Assembly (NCBI GenBank): GCA_008360955.1
Contig: LUCM01000259.1
Coordinates: 34,543 to 98,542 of the forward strand
Source of the DNA: Fasciolopsis buskii
Lineage: Eukaryota > Platyhelminthes > Trematoda > Plagiorchiida > Fasciolidae
Reading direction: 5' to 3'
DNA: 64,000 bases
In this document: positions 1-10,949 of the stretch, piece by piece
Layout of the letters: each line of letters starts with the position of its first letter
Numbering within the stretch: position 1 is the stretch's first letter
The notes under the pieces: generated by a model
What the model was told of the DNA's origin: nothing
The model's input: only the letters and a program-made list of their open reading frames with translations
Databases searched by the model: none
Program-made: the position numbers and the translations under genes

Positions 1-562
1 AAGTATTCACCAACCATCCAGAAAGAAGTGTGTAGCATCGCTGATTTGGCAAAACAGCAATTATACTGAGCGAAATTTTTAGTTGCCGAAGAGAATAATT
101 TGCACCCGGAATAAAGGCACGAGGCGCTCCTGCGAGTTGACGGACAACAGACTCGAGGATATGCAAGGCGTCGTTCAAGTAGCAGTCCCCATCGTTGCTT
201 GCGTGAAAAATTGAAGAGCTAAAATCAACTATAATGACGTACTTCTGTTCGGGCCTTAGGCAGAAGATTTTTGTATCAGAATCGAACATAAAATTCAAGG
301 TTGTCTGTTGTTGTGGTTGCTGTCGTTGTTTCCGACAGAACGGGAGTACGGATACAATTTCCACCATACTGTGAAGAAAATAGTCAACCGCCTCATTCTG
401 TCTTTCGGAAGCTGGACAAACGAAATGAAATGCCCGATGTTCTGGAGAGTAGACAAATCTTTGCTTGAGGTGACTGATGTACCAGAATGAAAGCTGTTCC
501 ACAGTGATCGTATGACAAGGAGTGGCGTACAGTTTTTCTACAATTATATCGCAACTGTTCAT
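1..562 (-). CDS. SZT2: SZT2 homologue, N-terminal part, runs off the left edge
   Basis: Reading the minus strand from an ATG at 562-560 gives 187 codons with no stop to the window edge; an in-frame TAA lies just upstream at 585-583. Three blocks match the N-terminus of animal SZT2 in order: an early segment ending W-Y-I-S-H-L (human W-F-L-S-H-L); 'LSVLP' followed by a variable Gln-rich stretch; and 'QKYVIIVDFSSS' (human 'YRFVIELDLSPS'), the first strand of a vWFA-like fold with a D-x-S-x-S motif. Then come a conserved 'PG' block and 'LLSGWLV'. SZT2 is a very large scaffold of KICSTOR, which anchors GATOR1 at lysosomes and restrains mTORC1; that role is family knowledge. An alternative reading starts the exon after an AACAG acceptor ending at 557, making the ATG internal. 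The rest of the gene lies outside the window. The identification rests on my recollection of the human protein. Confidence 0.82.
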   Translation of the reverse strand, partial: MNSCDIIVEKLYATPCHTITVEQLSFWYISHLKQRFVYSPEHRAFHFVCPASERQNEAVDYFLHSMVEIVSVLPFCRKQRQQPQQQTTLNFMFDSDTKIFCLRPEQKYVIIVDFSSSIFHASNDGDCYLNDALHILESVVRQLAGAPRAFIPGANYSLRQLKISLSIIAVLPNQRCYTLLSGWLVNT

Positions 563-896
563 GATCACGGGTGATATTAACGGTTACATGAACATGTTGT
601 CATGTGAATTTTGACCATACCAGATGTCCTGAGGCCCGTTTTAACTGATCACCAGTGGAGGAAGTTGTCAAAACTGAAATGAAAAGATCTCTTTGTAGGA
701 AAAATATAACAGGGTGCTAATAATTAATGACGAAAATTGAATGAGTCATTACTAAACGGGTTTTCTATGACATGCTTAAAGTATGAATGCAGTGGAAGGG
801 ACTGTCTCTCAGTCATTAGGCCCCGCTACACGAAAAGGAGGAATAGGCAAACTTAACCCTGGAACTTGGTGTGGCAAAAAACCACATAAGGTGTCT
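563..896. other. Upstream flank of SZT2, no gene seen
   Basis: This stretch separates the SZT2 start from the first transposon remnant. The frame read through SZT2 stops at 585-583. I see no splice-consistent coding block and no clear core promoter. If 562 is the true start, the SZT2 5' UTR and promoter should lie here or in the adjacent RTE remnant. Confidence 0.4.
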
Positions 897-1850
897 CTAG
901 GTCAGATGTGGTAACGCGCCGGAGGACAGCAAGTTTTCCCGCAGTCTCATGGTGCACAAGCGACTGTTGACTGGGATCCAGTCTAGAAGGGCTGTTTCAG
1001 CCCTCTCAATCAAGACTATTCCTACACCCCGTTGACCCACAGCTTGAGCTGATTCATCTCCTGAAGTGCGAAGAAAATATCTTGATGAGACGTTCGGCGC
1101 AGTTAGTTGAATTATTCTACTCGAATCCTGAATTCGTGTTTTACTCACGCAGCAGACATCAATCGAAAGTGAGTCCGCTGTCAGAGCCAAACACGCCTGT
1201 TGACCAGCCTGCATTAAAGAGCGCACATTGAAGGAACCGAGATTCAGAGGCTGACGAGGCTTGAGAAAATGTGAGCTAACAGACTGAAAACCATCTACTA
1301 CACTACTTGACAACGAACCGTTGCGAGTATCGGGCGTGTTATCAATGGAGATACTATGGGTAGGCAGAAGGGGCAAACAGATTGGGTTGGAGACAGAAGA
1401 AACAGGTTGAATAAAAGAGAGGGAACTGTGAGCAGTAGCATACTTATCACTACCCACCCCACCTGCGCTCGATGCAATGGGCAGCGCGGTTCTGATTATC
1501 CTGCGCGACGACCGATGCAGTATGGAATTATTTGTAGACGTGTAACTCATGGGGATTGATGGACGGGTACTGCTAAGGAGTCCAGCCGCTAAGCAGAAGA
1601 ACGATTAGGGTTCTCAGCCAAAGTCTTTGGTTCTAAGAAGAACCTGACCACAAGGCGGCGAGGAATAGCTGACTGGGAGCCCATCTACATGGATCAATTC
1701 CACTTGTTTTTCCGACTGAGCTGCTAGCTCAGATCAACCCCTGACTTGGAGGACCAGGAGACTACTTCGTCAGGCCTCTACCCATTGACCTTCCAGGCAT
1801 GATTTGATCTTCAGCTTGAGATAAGCCATCCTGTATAGCTCGCTGGGTCA
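897..1850 (-). mobile_element. RTE-type non-LTR retrotransposon, 5' region plus start of endonuclease (truncated)
   Basis: A 217-codon open frame (1550-897, minus) contains the start of an APE-type endonuclease as found in flatworm RTE elements: 'LNLGSFNVRSLMQAGQQ', then 'SIDVCCVSKTRIQDSS' (normally C-I-S-E-T-R), 'GVGIVLIERAETALLDW' and 'VNSRLCTMRL'. The catalytic Glu of S-E-T-R reads Lys here, so this copy is inactive. The frame ends at 897 and the remaining endonuclease and the reverse transcriptase are missing. Upstream on the minus strand (1560-1850) is a 5' leader that resembles the block at 62690-62920. This is a dead 5' fragment, whereas RTE copies are usually truncated at the 5' end. 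Confidence 0.85.
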
Positions 1851-2429
1851 TGGAGGCACGCAAGCCGTCACACCACGTCACGGTGCAGTCTCGTTGTGGC
1901 AAAGCATTTTTATGACGCATGTGAAGTGGAAAGGGCATGTTCCGTAACCCAGAGAAACTGGGCAGCTACAACAGATAAGATGTGACGAGAAGGACGACGG
2001 TAAAATCTCGTCTATCAGCAGGCGCTGCGCGACAATTTCATCAAACCAGAAGTGAGGGAGAAGTAAACACATCGTTACGGTGAATTCCCTTAGGAATAAG
2101 GCGTTTTCATACAATCGACTGACCACATCAGTTAAGAAGCCTAGTTAGGAAATACGTCGATAACATCATTGTATGTAGACATATAGCGAAGGAACACGAC
2201 GGAAACGAAGAGCGTTTCTGAGGCGGTCGTAAGTAAGGGCACTCGCCGTGCATCGTCGATACTATGCTTGGTTATGAGAAATCTTATAAAGTCATCAAAC
2301 CTAGCCGCGAAAGAAGTAAAGAGTTAAACACACGTCACAATCTGCAATGAACAACAAAAGTTCGGCAAGCATACCAACCAGCATCAACCTTTAAACAACG
2401 TAATCCAATATGGTGGCCCAAAACTTGCT
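1851..2429. other. No recognisable gene
   Basis: An 82-codon minus-strand frame (2126-1878) is open but matches nothing I know. The stretch lies directly upstream of a gypsy integrase remnant on the plus strand, so decayed integrase core sequence is possible but not visible. Confidence 0.4.
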
Positions 2430-3060
2430 CATTACGCAAATGTAACACGCCGCTCTTCGAGCCGGGACCAACGCGCCTTGGAGCAAAACATTGCCGTTAC
2501 CTTCCTTAAGCCTTCAGAGCTCCTTGAATGCGGACCACATCGCATGAGCTTGTGTTGGGCTTTACACATCACCTCCTCGGAGAGTTGATGGCGCACTTAA
2601 ATTATGGTGACCATGAAAAGCGCCCGCCACAGCACGTGTGGACGCTTTACGTCAGCCCACTGCGTGATTAACAACTTTCAAGGTACACCCTAGGCACGTT
2701 GGATACCTCAACTCACGTCTTTGTCCATGTTAACGGTGTTTGACCACCACTGCAACCGTTTCGTGTGATAAAACGGGACCCTAAACCTAATGTTTTGGAC
2801 CTTGTCAGCTGACGCGACGCGGTGTTCATCGATGACGTTAAATATGCTGTGATAGAATGTGAATTGGTCAACGGACTTCCCCCACCTTATGAGCCGCACC
2901 ATCTCGATCGAGCCCAGCCGCTACCTGCGCTTTCAGTGGAGACCCCTGATGGAAACAGAGGCATAGCGTTACCCATCGCACCGGAAGTATCGGATACATG
3001 AAGAAGCCGTAATGGCTGGAAAGTAAAACAACCAGTCCGTTTTGTAGAGTTTGCTACTAT
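2430..3060 (+). mobile_element. Ty3/gypsy retrotransposon: C-terminal integrase remnant
   Basis: With frameshifts, the plus strand gives the end of an integrase core (L-P-L-x-S-L-S-L-Q-S-S) and then the GPY/F-type C-terminal domain: 'THVFVHVNGV', stop, 'PPLQPFRVIKRDPKPNVLD', stop, 'RDAVFIDDVKYAVIE', followed by a Pro-rich tail that includes 'PPPYEPHH'. The family pattern is H-V-F-V-R-x-D-x-V-R-x-P-L-x-P-P-Y-x-G-P-F-x-V; here the P-Y-x-G-P piece has been deleted. In intact elements this domain helps target-DNA binding during integration. At least two in-frame stops make it a fossil. I see no matching LTR pair. Confidence 0.75.
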
Positions 3061-5279
3061 TTTCACATCATATTGTTGAATACCGCTCCGTCTTTAAGTA
3101 CACAAGTATTTGACAAGAGAAAACATATCGTGATAATTTATACACGGACGGACATGCCGTCCCATGTTGGATCGGCAAAGGCAGCTCCGAGCATCCTTCA
3201 GATGCCCACCACTAAGTTGAACATCGATCGGTGCTCGTAAGCGGTTTCCACAAGGTTTTTCTTACCTCCTCTCAGGAGAGCCCCCAGGATCGAGCAGCCT
3301 CACTGACTCCGGCACCGTAAATATCATTCCCACTATCGACATCATTCACGCACCAGAGGACAAACGGAACCCGCGTTCAACGCCGTCTGGTGAATATTAC
3401 TGTCGAGCGTTCAGGGCCCGGAGGTAAGATGCGGTCAGGCCCACCGTTTGACAGGCGCACATCTGCCTGGGAGCTCGGCTGCAACGGTGTGCGGACACAG
3501 CTAGACTGGTGGACCACACATCCTGTATTTACCTCTAAAAGACATTTTTCCGTGGACTGTCAGGTCCCAACAACTAGCACCCACGAGGCGATCAAACGAG
3601 TGACAAATTCTTCCATTCGCGAGGGGTTCCAAAGCAACTGAATATCAATGAGGTTCCGGCTTTTTCTTTATGGTCTCAGTAGAAGCCTTTCTTCCAGGAA
3701 GAAGCCCCGGCAGCGGAATATGGATTTACTTTACTGAATTGCTTGTTTAACCGAACGTTGACCGCCCTGTGCCACTGCCATTCCCACGTTGCCCACGCAC
3801 GCTTCACTCTCACGCTCTTGTCAAATATACTCGATCTTTTACCATCCCCGACTCTTTTCGTTGCACAGGTCGAATACTTGGGTTTTCAGTATTTCAATCG
3901 TAGAACGCCGAGTAAGAGTGACGCACAAAAGATCATAACGATCAAGGGAAAGGAAACGTAACGTGAGGACCGAGTTAAGACAATCGAGGTTACAGGGTGA
4001 GAATAAGTCCACTCACTCCATTTTAGTGGTACTGGGACGCTGGACCACGCACAGTTGGATAGGGAGAGAGTGATTCAATTGCAGTAGTCGATGCCGGTTT
4101 TCGTGCATACCACTGGAAATAGTCTGAACGCTCGTTTGGCCATCCGACCACAATTATCGTGTGCAAATTAAACAAAAGAAGAAGAACAAAATTCGATACC
4201 GCAATCCACAACTTGCTAGTTACACAAATGTAATATCCCGACTGCGGGAGAGTGCTCTTCGATGGGGTTCACACGCACCTCAACCTGAATAGACAACAAA
4301 AAAGAAAACCAATGTGATCGCATCGACCTTTCGGAGAAAATGGATTCTTTTCGGACATCATTTTCTCTAAGATACTCTCTGACGCTTGATATCAGTTTCC
4401 TTGAATTTGTTTAGTTCAATCTGTTCTATCGCACACGAGATTTATGCGTTTCCGCCCCTGCTGCTGCTTTCGAGAGTCCTCGCTTTCAAATCGCTTCGAC
4501 ACCCATCTGCCGTGGTTTGTCTGCGCGTGTATTGCCATATCGCCGGTATTCCGGCACCATGATATATACAACACACTACCCGCACCTACATTCTATCGAC
4601 TGGGGGGACTTTGTCAACTGCGGCTTCAGAAACCTAAGGAAAAAAGCGTTTGGGGTGGCAATCCGAAGGTCTTCTAAACCGGGGATAGCCGAAAACCACT
4701 AAGTGTATCAGCCACCACCAAAACAACCTAATCAGAACCGGCAGGTCGCAAGCTACGCGTTACATGGCTCTCCTTGGTGTTTCGAACTCCGAACCCAATT
4801 CGGAATACCCACTAAACTGGGACCGCAAAAGGAATCCACAACACTTGCAGTGCAAGCCATCACACGCGGTCACAAAACTCACACCACCCGTCATCACTCG
4901 GCCTCGACATAAGTGCCAGAATTGCACTATGCCGACTGACTGTACTTTCATGGGATACGCATACTTCATAATTTACCATGGACACCAAAAAGAGGAAACC
5001 AATGTGAGCCGAAGCCCAGTAAGTGCATCAGCCCGCACCAAGACTAACACGACCGAAAACGCAACAGAAGGCCCTAAAGAGCGTTACACAAACACGACTC
5101 CCTACAGGCTAAACCATGACCTAGATGGTGAGGCCACCAGCACCCGTAAGGACACAACAACATGTAAGTTCCAGTACATCGCCAGTTCTAGTTCCCTTGA
5201 GATTGCAAGACTATAAAGCGAGGTGCCTGATAGTTCAGGTTCCTGCAACAAAAGCTCCTTGAACCAGGCGATGCTTCGA
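3061..5279. other. Unassigned DNA, possible gypsy RT scrap
   Basis: No host gene is visible. A plus-strand frame at 3743-3961 contains 'VEYLGFQ' followed by 'TPSKSDAQKI', which resembles the end of a gypsy reverse transcriptase (V-E-Y-L-G-F-x-I-...-P-x-K-x-x-A-I), but the match is short and out of order relative to the integrase tail before it. From 4444 to 5216 several plus frames stay open for 70 to 150 codons, rich in Thr, Pro, Asn and Lys, with no recognisable domain and no splice pattern. Confidence 0.3.
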
Positions 5280-5499
5280 CAACAGGTGAGTAGAAGCCTT
5301 CTTCAATTCGAATGTTGTATGTGCCTCCAACTCTCGTTCCCATAATCTTCGAAGAGGAAAATTATTAAGGTGCGTTCCCCGCGACCATCCTCCCCAAATC
5401 TAAAACTCAGACACTGCATTCCCCAAACAGTGCATGCATTGTCTAGCCTCCATTTGCGCTGACGCACAGATCCCACCTCGACCATATCCTCTGAAGGCT

Positions 5500-6480
5500 T
5501 ATTCCACCCATTCACTAGTCGTACGGCGAACCATTTATTCTCAACCTTGTAGTTTCATACTCTCTCACAATCTTTTCCTCGTTTCCTCTCCGTGTTTCAT
5601 CCGCTTTATCTGGAATAGAGACTCACAGTGACCCGGACCTCGGTCAGTTCCTAAGCGACATTGAAGGCCTGTATTAAGTCACCTCTTTTCTGCCTTTTTA
5701 GAGTTTACAAATAAAGTACTCTCAGCCTCTGCTCATAAGCCGGGCGCCCCGGTTCTCAAATCCAGCATGTAAAACACACTGGGCCTGCTCCGGAAATTTC
5801 ATATATATTAACGTGTACAGTGTTTATGCCTGGGCACAAAACTTTAAGTGCGGTCGGACAAACGCCTTGAACGGCAGCAGAAGAATCTTGGGCCTCCCAG
5901 ATGCTACAGCCCCACTGAGTTGGAGTAAGATATGCCATGCCTTCTTGACCGCCTCCTGACATTGAAAACTAGGTTTGAAGTCCGCCTTCACTAATACGCA
6001 GAGGTTTCTTGCATGCCATGTTTGTTCTATCGTGACCTGATACCCGGGCAAACCCATGTGGTGGGCGGGAGTAGCCTTCCTTTCTATGAGCCGCTGGAAC
6101 TTGCTCAAGTTCAGCCGAGGATCCCATCTTAATGACCGCCGGTAAACTTCATTCATATCCCTCTGGAAAGCTTCAGTGTTTACTGTCTCCAATAATTTGA
6201 TGTCATCTGCCCGCCTTTATGCGTCAAAATGACTGTCAGCGTCAGGCAATCCTTGGGAGGCTGATCTTCATCCAGGGGTGCACAAAATATTTGAGTGAAG
6301 GGCTCCGCCAGGATCTTCGCTGACGACTTTATTGTTATTGGGTGGATCCGTCAAGTCCCTGCCACTTTCGGCCGGTCCATTTGTTTTAGGCTCTCCTACA
6401 CTTCGTTCTTCGTGACAGCCTCGTCCGACGTCCCAACCATAAGGGTGGCGGGGCTTAGTGTTTGCTTATGAGCCCCTTGA
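5500..6480 (-). pseudogene. CR1-like reverse transcriptase, broken
   Basis: The minus strand begins with an RT N-terminal block, 'TSDEAVTKNEV', 'SLKQMDRPKVAGT' and 'IHPITIKSSAKILAEPF' (family: S-P-G-P-D-G-I-H-P). It then jumps to the motif C neighbourhood: 'ADDIKLLETVNTEAFQRDM' (about 6214-6160), where the two Asp are kept but the residue before A-D-D is Arg instead of Phe/Tyr. The thumb follows: 'SLRWDPRLNLSKFQRL', 'ADFKPSFQCQEAVKKAW' and 'PFKAFVRPHLKFCAQA'. Fingers and palm between these blocks are deleted, and the 3' part beyond 5756 carries several stops. Confidence 0.75.
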
Positions 6481-7229
6481 TCCATCCCGCGTACTGCTCG
6501 TAGAAATTCCAGCGGACAGTCGGGTTTCTTCCAGTTGCTGGTCCACCTAATTCCTCAGCGGTTTTTCGCTCCACCCACCGTCTTTCGTAAAGCCGCGTTA
6601 GATTGCACATGATTTTGATAAGTTTTAGGGTTGTTTTAGAGGTGCTAGAGACGCGCTCTTCGTAGGCCGTTGGGTTTTGTCACTGAATGCGTGACATTCT
6701 CCTTCTTTTCACTATTTACCTCAGGTGATTACGGTAGCCAAGTTTGTCCTCATATCTCGTGAAAGCACTTCTTCTCTAATATACGCCTCTTTTGATTCTT
6801 CTCCACCATGGCAATATCCGTTTCCGTGTGATTTTGCCGAGTGGCGCAGCTTAAGCTGGTGTTAGCAACACCAGTTTACTCCTAATTTACTCCCACTGCC
6901 GTTCCACGTAGTTGTCCCTCTATTGTATCCCGAGAGGCTCTGGAGACCCAATTTTGGCAGCCTAATTTTATCGATTCCTGAGAAGTTCTTGCCGTATTTT
7001 TTGGTAGATACCATGCCCTGTAGAATCAGCCACGCGCGAATTACGTCATGGTTGCTCCCGTCCATCTAGTTTTTCCAACTCAGGGTTCCCAGGTCGTCCG
7101 CTGCCCTCAATATTACCTAGTCAAAGACTGAAGATGCTTGGCCGAAACTTCATCCAGTCGCTTGGGTGACGTGTTGCACCATTTTTCTTGCGTGCACAAA
7201 CTCCCTCGTCGTCCGGGGCTGCCCGGTAA

Positions 7230-7620
7230 ACTCAGCCAACTTTGGAGGCGTTAGAATCATCCCAATGTGAGAAGTTTGCCCACAGACCCTACAAGCATAC
7301 TGATAAAATGAAACATTTCTAGTTCATCTGATGCCTTCGACCTCGGGATTTCGGTATACACAAACAGCTGATATCGCAGAGCCGCAAGTTACAATGTTGA
7401 ACTCCAGAGCATATGCGTTTCTGGTGCTCAGTTTATGTTCTCTCTGTGCATCGTACCTTTTGGTCACTAGGATCAATGCCCCAGCTCCCGTTCGTCCATC
7501 CCTCACATCGGCTCAAAAGAACGAGTGTTTCTGCACCGACAATCCATTGTCTACCTCTCTGGCTCCAGCTAAGTCTCAGTGGCAGCCAATACGTCTACGT
7601 TTACAGCCGTGAATTTCGAC
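7230..7620 (-). pseudogene. CR1-like APE endonuclease fragment
   Basis: The minus-strand frame ends 'KFTAVNVDVLAATET' and continues after a frame change through W-L, giving the conserved E-T-W-L motif with its catalytic Glu intact. After a further gap the frame 7506-7324 reads 'RDGRTGAGALILVTKRYD' and 'CGSAISAVCVYRNPEVEG', matching the R-x-G-G-G-x-L-I-x-V and V-x-Y-R-x-P blocks of this endonuclease. In active elements the enzyme nicks target DNA to prime reverse transcription. It is broken by at least two frame changes, and the C-terminal G-D-F-N and S-D-H motifs are not visible. Confidence 0.75.
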
Positions 7621-8180
7621 CCCGGCCATTTATTACCCACGCTGCATTTGCGTGGGTCACACTCGGCAATCCCAGTCACTGCATGTTTGGTTGCTGAACG
7701 GAAGGGGCTGTCAAACGCTCCGGACTTATCCCGGACGCCCTCGTTTGCTTTTCTGTACGATACTCGAGATCCCTCTCCCGCCTTCGGGCTCTCAGCCTTC
7801 ATTTTCCGGTTTCTCCGATGCTTGGCAGTCACGGTTGTTGGCTCCAGACGTGGCCACCTAAATTGTGCCCCCGCTGCGTTCACCCCCAGCCCCACAGCAC
7901 GGTGTGGCCTTCGCTTGACAACCCGCACCCAACTTGCGGGTTCTCAGTTGGCCGTGCGTCTCGTCCTCCCGATTCATTGTCCCTCTGTCATCCTCCCAGG
8001 CACGCACCATTTTGGTAGCTATGTTTTCCGGCATTTCCACGGTTCGAAATAGATCCACTGCTTGGTACCTTGCCGCCCTTTCCCTTTGCCTCACCTCCAT
8101 CAAATGGCTGTTAGATCCCACGGATGACGACAATACGATTCCTACCAGAAGCAAGGCCGCTACATTTGTATACAGTAATT

Positions 8181-9591
8181 AGCTCTTGACTCAACTGGCG
8201 CAGCGCTTGTTTTACACTTTGTAACATTGGGTGTAATTCCAAGTACCTGGCACATGGGGTTTTCCGCACCATCCACGCGTTGCGTTGTCATGTTTTTGCG
8301 ACTAATCCCGCTCTTTTTGGCCTCTTTTTAGGCTAGATTTCTACTTCGACTTCACTTTCGTCTTTTGGCGCTGTTGCATGTTTGGATTAAACTGTTTTTT
8401 TGTTACCAATGCGCACATTCTCCAAAGTTTCCATTGCTTCCAACCCCATCTGGTTAGCAGTGCCTGCGTTGTTAGGCTCCTTTATTTATATTTTTGACAA
8501 ATCCCCATCCTTGTGGGGCAAATAGTTTTCCTTATTTTCTGTGCCCTTCGGCAACCCATTGCGGTATGTGTTCCCCTAATCGGCGTTACACCCGTCTTCT
8601 ACCAGCCACAAGACTTGCCGTTAGAATATCTCACTGTTCTCTTTGATGTCACTTCGTGCTAGCTTTTTGCAGGCTGATCAAACCCAGCTTAGATTGCCGC
8701 ATTTTTATTAAAGCTCCTTTATGCCCGTTATCACCACCCCACCTGCATGAGGGAACCATTGCTTACACTTGTGAAACAGAACCCACGGTACCACTCTGCC
8801 CTTGGTACAAGCATGTCTTCCACACTGCCCGTCCTATCCAGAGCCTCATTGTGAACCTCCAGCCTGTGCTACTTTCCCATTCGGTTCACCCATCGGTGAA
8901 CAAAGTCAACAACTTCTCTATAATACTGCCCGGCCTCTTTGAGAAGAATGGCCGTTTGCGAGCAGGCAAATATTTAACCTTTTTAGTTCGCGTGTACTGC
9001 TTTAAGGCTCTTCGTCATTTCCGCGTTTAACTTCGTGCCTTCTCCGGTCCCCAAATCGTGATCGTGTTGATTTGAGCTGTCGGGCCACAGAGGGCTACAG
9101 CGCATTTACGTTTATTTTATCCCTGATTTTCCAAACAATTCAGTTCAATTACCACAGGACTGCTGCAATCCAAACGGCCAAAAGTATTTCCGGAGTCTTT
9201 ATGCTGGCATGCGCAGCAAGTGATACACGCCTTTGCGAAACTTTCCTTGATCGTGGCATCACTGGCGTTCTAGCTTCCGAGTCTCGACCTCAAGGAAGCG
9301 CAACGATAAACTGCTCACGCAATCAAGGGCACGGTACCATAAATTTTTGGAATTTCAAGCTGGTTTGCGGTAACAAACCTTTTGTGCGCATCTTTTGTCT
9401 ACAAACTCATAAACCCATCACTTTGTCCAATGGACTAGTTCTAAGGTGATTTTCTTGATGGCATGTTATATCTAGACAACTTGTTCTTTCCATGTACCGC
9501 CCCTTTGCACTGTCTCGAGTTTCTTTTCGTTTTGCCCTGCTGCTGGAGTCAAGCTCCTTGTTGAAAAGGTCTCGGGACGAATGATACAACT
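8181..9591. other. Unassigned DNA between two CR1-like remnants
   Basis: Two plus-strand frames of about 125 codons (8656-9030 and 9072-9449) are open but match no family I know. They are AT-poor, have no splice-like flanks, and look like chance. The block may include the 5' leader of the CR1-like element ending at 8180. Confidence 0.35.
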
Positions 9592-10651
9592 ATCGTGAAA
9601 ATCTCAAACAGATGTTCTGGAGCCGCACAGCGTTCCAATTGGAGCAAGTTCAAACTAGTCAATCGTTTTTTATGGGTCTTCTCGTTGCAGCTTCCCCAGC
9701 AATCATTATCTCGAAAGGAATGGTGACCAAGCCTGAGCATGATATTACAAGCGAGGACTGACGAATCCATATACAGAAGAACATAGACTTCTGCGGTACA
9801 GCGCCGATTTGGTCTAAAACTTCTCTACTGGCTTTCTTTGCATCTGCAGCTCACTGGTTAGCAAACTTGAACCTCCACGTAAGTTGAACTCCAAAGTCCG
9901 TCACACTGCCTAACCGTCTTTGATGACAAAACCACCTTCTTGTGCTATTGAGATGCTCTCGGCTTTTCTTGAAAGCCGGGGGGCTCTTGTCACGTTAATT
10001 TGTGCATTGCTTTTTTGTCTAGCTCAACACTGAGACGATTTCACTACTCACAGCGTTTCGTCCAGTGGGCCCAACGATGCTTACGTCATTCACGAAGAAA
10101 AGGCTGGGAGATATCAATGTCATAGATACCAGCAGCAAAATCAACGATGACTGAATTATTGGGCACTCCACCGGGGACCGCAATGGGTCCGAACTAGGTT
10201 CTTTGACTCGGAAATAAAAGTTGAAGCCTCTAAATTGTCACCTATCCCCTTCAGTAGCTTACCACTTGTGCCAAAGTCTCACAACCTAAGTGATGGGAGG
10301 CAATGATTTACGGAGCTAATCGCCCTACATAAGTCGAGATAACTTACCCCTGGCCTACCTTAAGCTAGTCTACGAATTACTTTATCTAAGAAGCACAAAG
10401 GGCTCTCCGGGTGGGATAATTATTTCAGAAAACAATGTTGAGTGCTTCTCGTCCTCCCGGTTCATTGTCCCTCTGTCATCTTCCCAGGAACGCATCATTT
10501 TGGTAGCTATGTTTTCCGGCATTTCCACGGTTCGAATTAGATCCACTGCTTGGTACCTTGCCGCCCTTTCACTTTGCCTCACCTCCATCAAATGACTGTT
10601 AGATCCCACGGACGACGACATTACGATTCCTGCCCGAAACAATGTCGCTAG
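9592..10651 (-). mobile_element. Internally deleted CR1-like element (N-terminal segment fused to RT)
   Basis: On the minus strand, 10651-10440 repeats the N-terminal segment of the element at 5280-8180 ('MEVRQSERAARYQAVDL'), with about nine in ten bases matching 7959-8170. At 10443 it passes directly into reverse transcriptase sequence that continues to 9592 and is an inverted near-copy of 50702-51561. The endonuclease and the first half of the RT are therefore absent. Motif C reads F-V-N-D (10096-10085), while the copy at 51057-51068 reads F-V-D-D. The thumb contains 'VLDQIGAVPQKSMFFC'-type sequence. The fusion point makes this a deletion derivative. Confidence 0.75.
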
Positions 10652-10949
10652 ATATATGTACCGCAGTGAAACGTTCAGCTTCTTAACTTGGCGTATGTTG
10701 TTTATGGCTTCTCATCGCTTCCCCGTTTAGGTATTTACGTTGCTCGATGCCTTAACCTTGAGCTACGAACTGCGACGACCAACAGTTTTGAGGAGCGTTG
10801 GGAGCAAATCAAGCACGCGATGTATTTAATAATGATATTTTATATTGCTCGTTTTCCGAGAGGCGTGAGCAAGGCAAGAGCAAATTTTCACATGGAAGGG
10901 CAGAGAAACCGGATTGTTCCTGTATGCACCGAATGCTAATGGAAAGTTT
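10652..10949. other. Short spacer, nothing recognised
   Basis: A plus-strand frame of 83 codons (10688-10939) is open but unmatched. This spacer lies between two minus-strand CR1-like remnants. Confidence 0.35.

Larger units (their letters stand above)
5280..8180 (-). mobile_element. CR1-like non-LTR retrotransposon, N-terminal region, endonuclease and RT, decayed
   Basis: Read 3' to 5' along the plus strand, the order is that of one element. 8154-7858 holds an N-terminal segment ('MEVRQRERAARYQAVDL', 'ENIATKMVRAWEDDRGT'). About 7620-7230 is an APE endonuclease, and about 6480-5500 a reverse transcriptase and thumb. The stretch between endonuclease and RT (7230-6480) contains only fragmentary linker. 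A second copy of the N-terminal segment sits at 10440-10651. Frames change repeatedly and stops are frequent, so the element is inactive. The subfamily resembles the copy at 54350-56370 more than those at 31-35 kb or 44-47 kb. Confidence 0.75.

Noticed and set aside
4764..5216. 150-codon plus-strand frame starting with ATG
   Set aside because: Polar, low-information composition, overlaps other open frames, no domain and no splice signals; not enough to call a gene.
7579..8052. 157-codon plus-strand frame
   Set aside because: It lies antisense to the CR1-like endonuclease and N-terminal segment on the minus strand, which have real family matches.
9072..9449. 125-codon plus-strand frame
   Set aside because: No domain or homologous pattern recognised; flanked by transposon remnants and not supported by splice sites.
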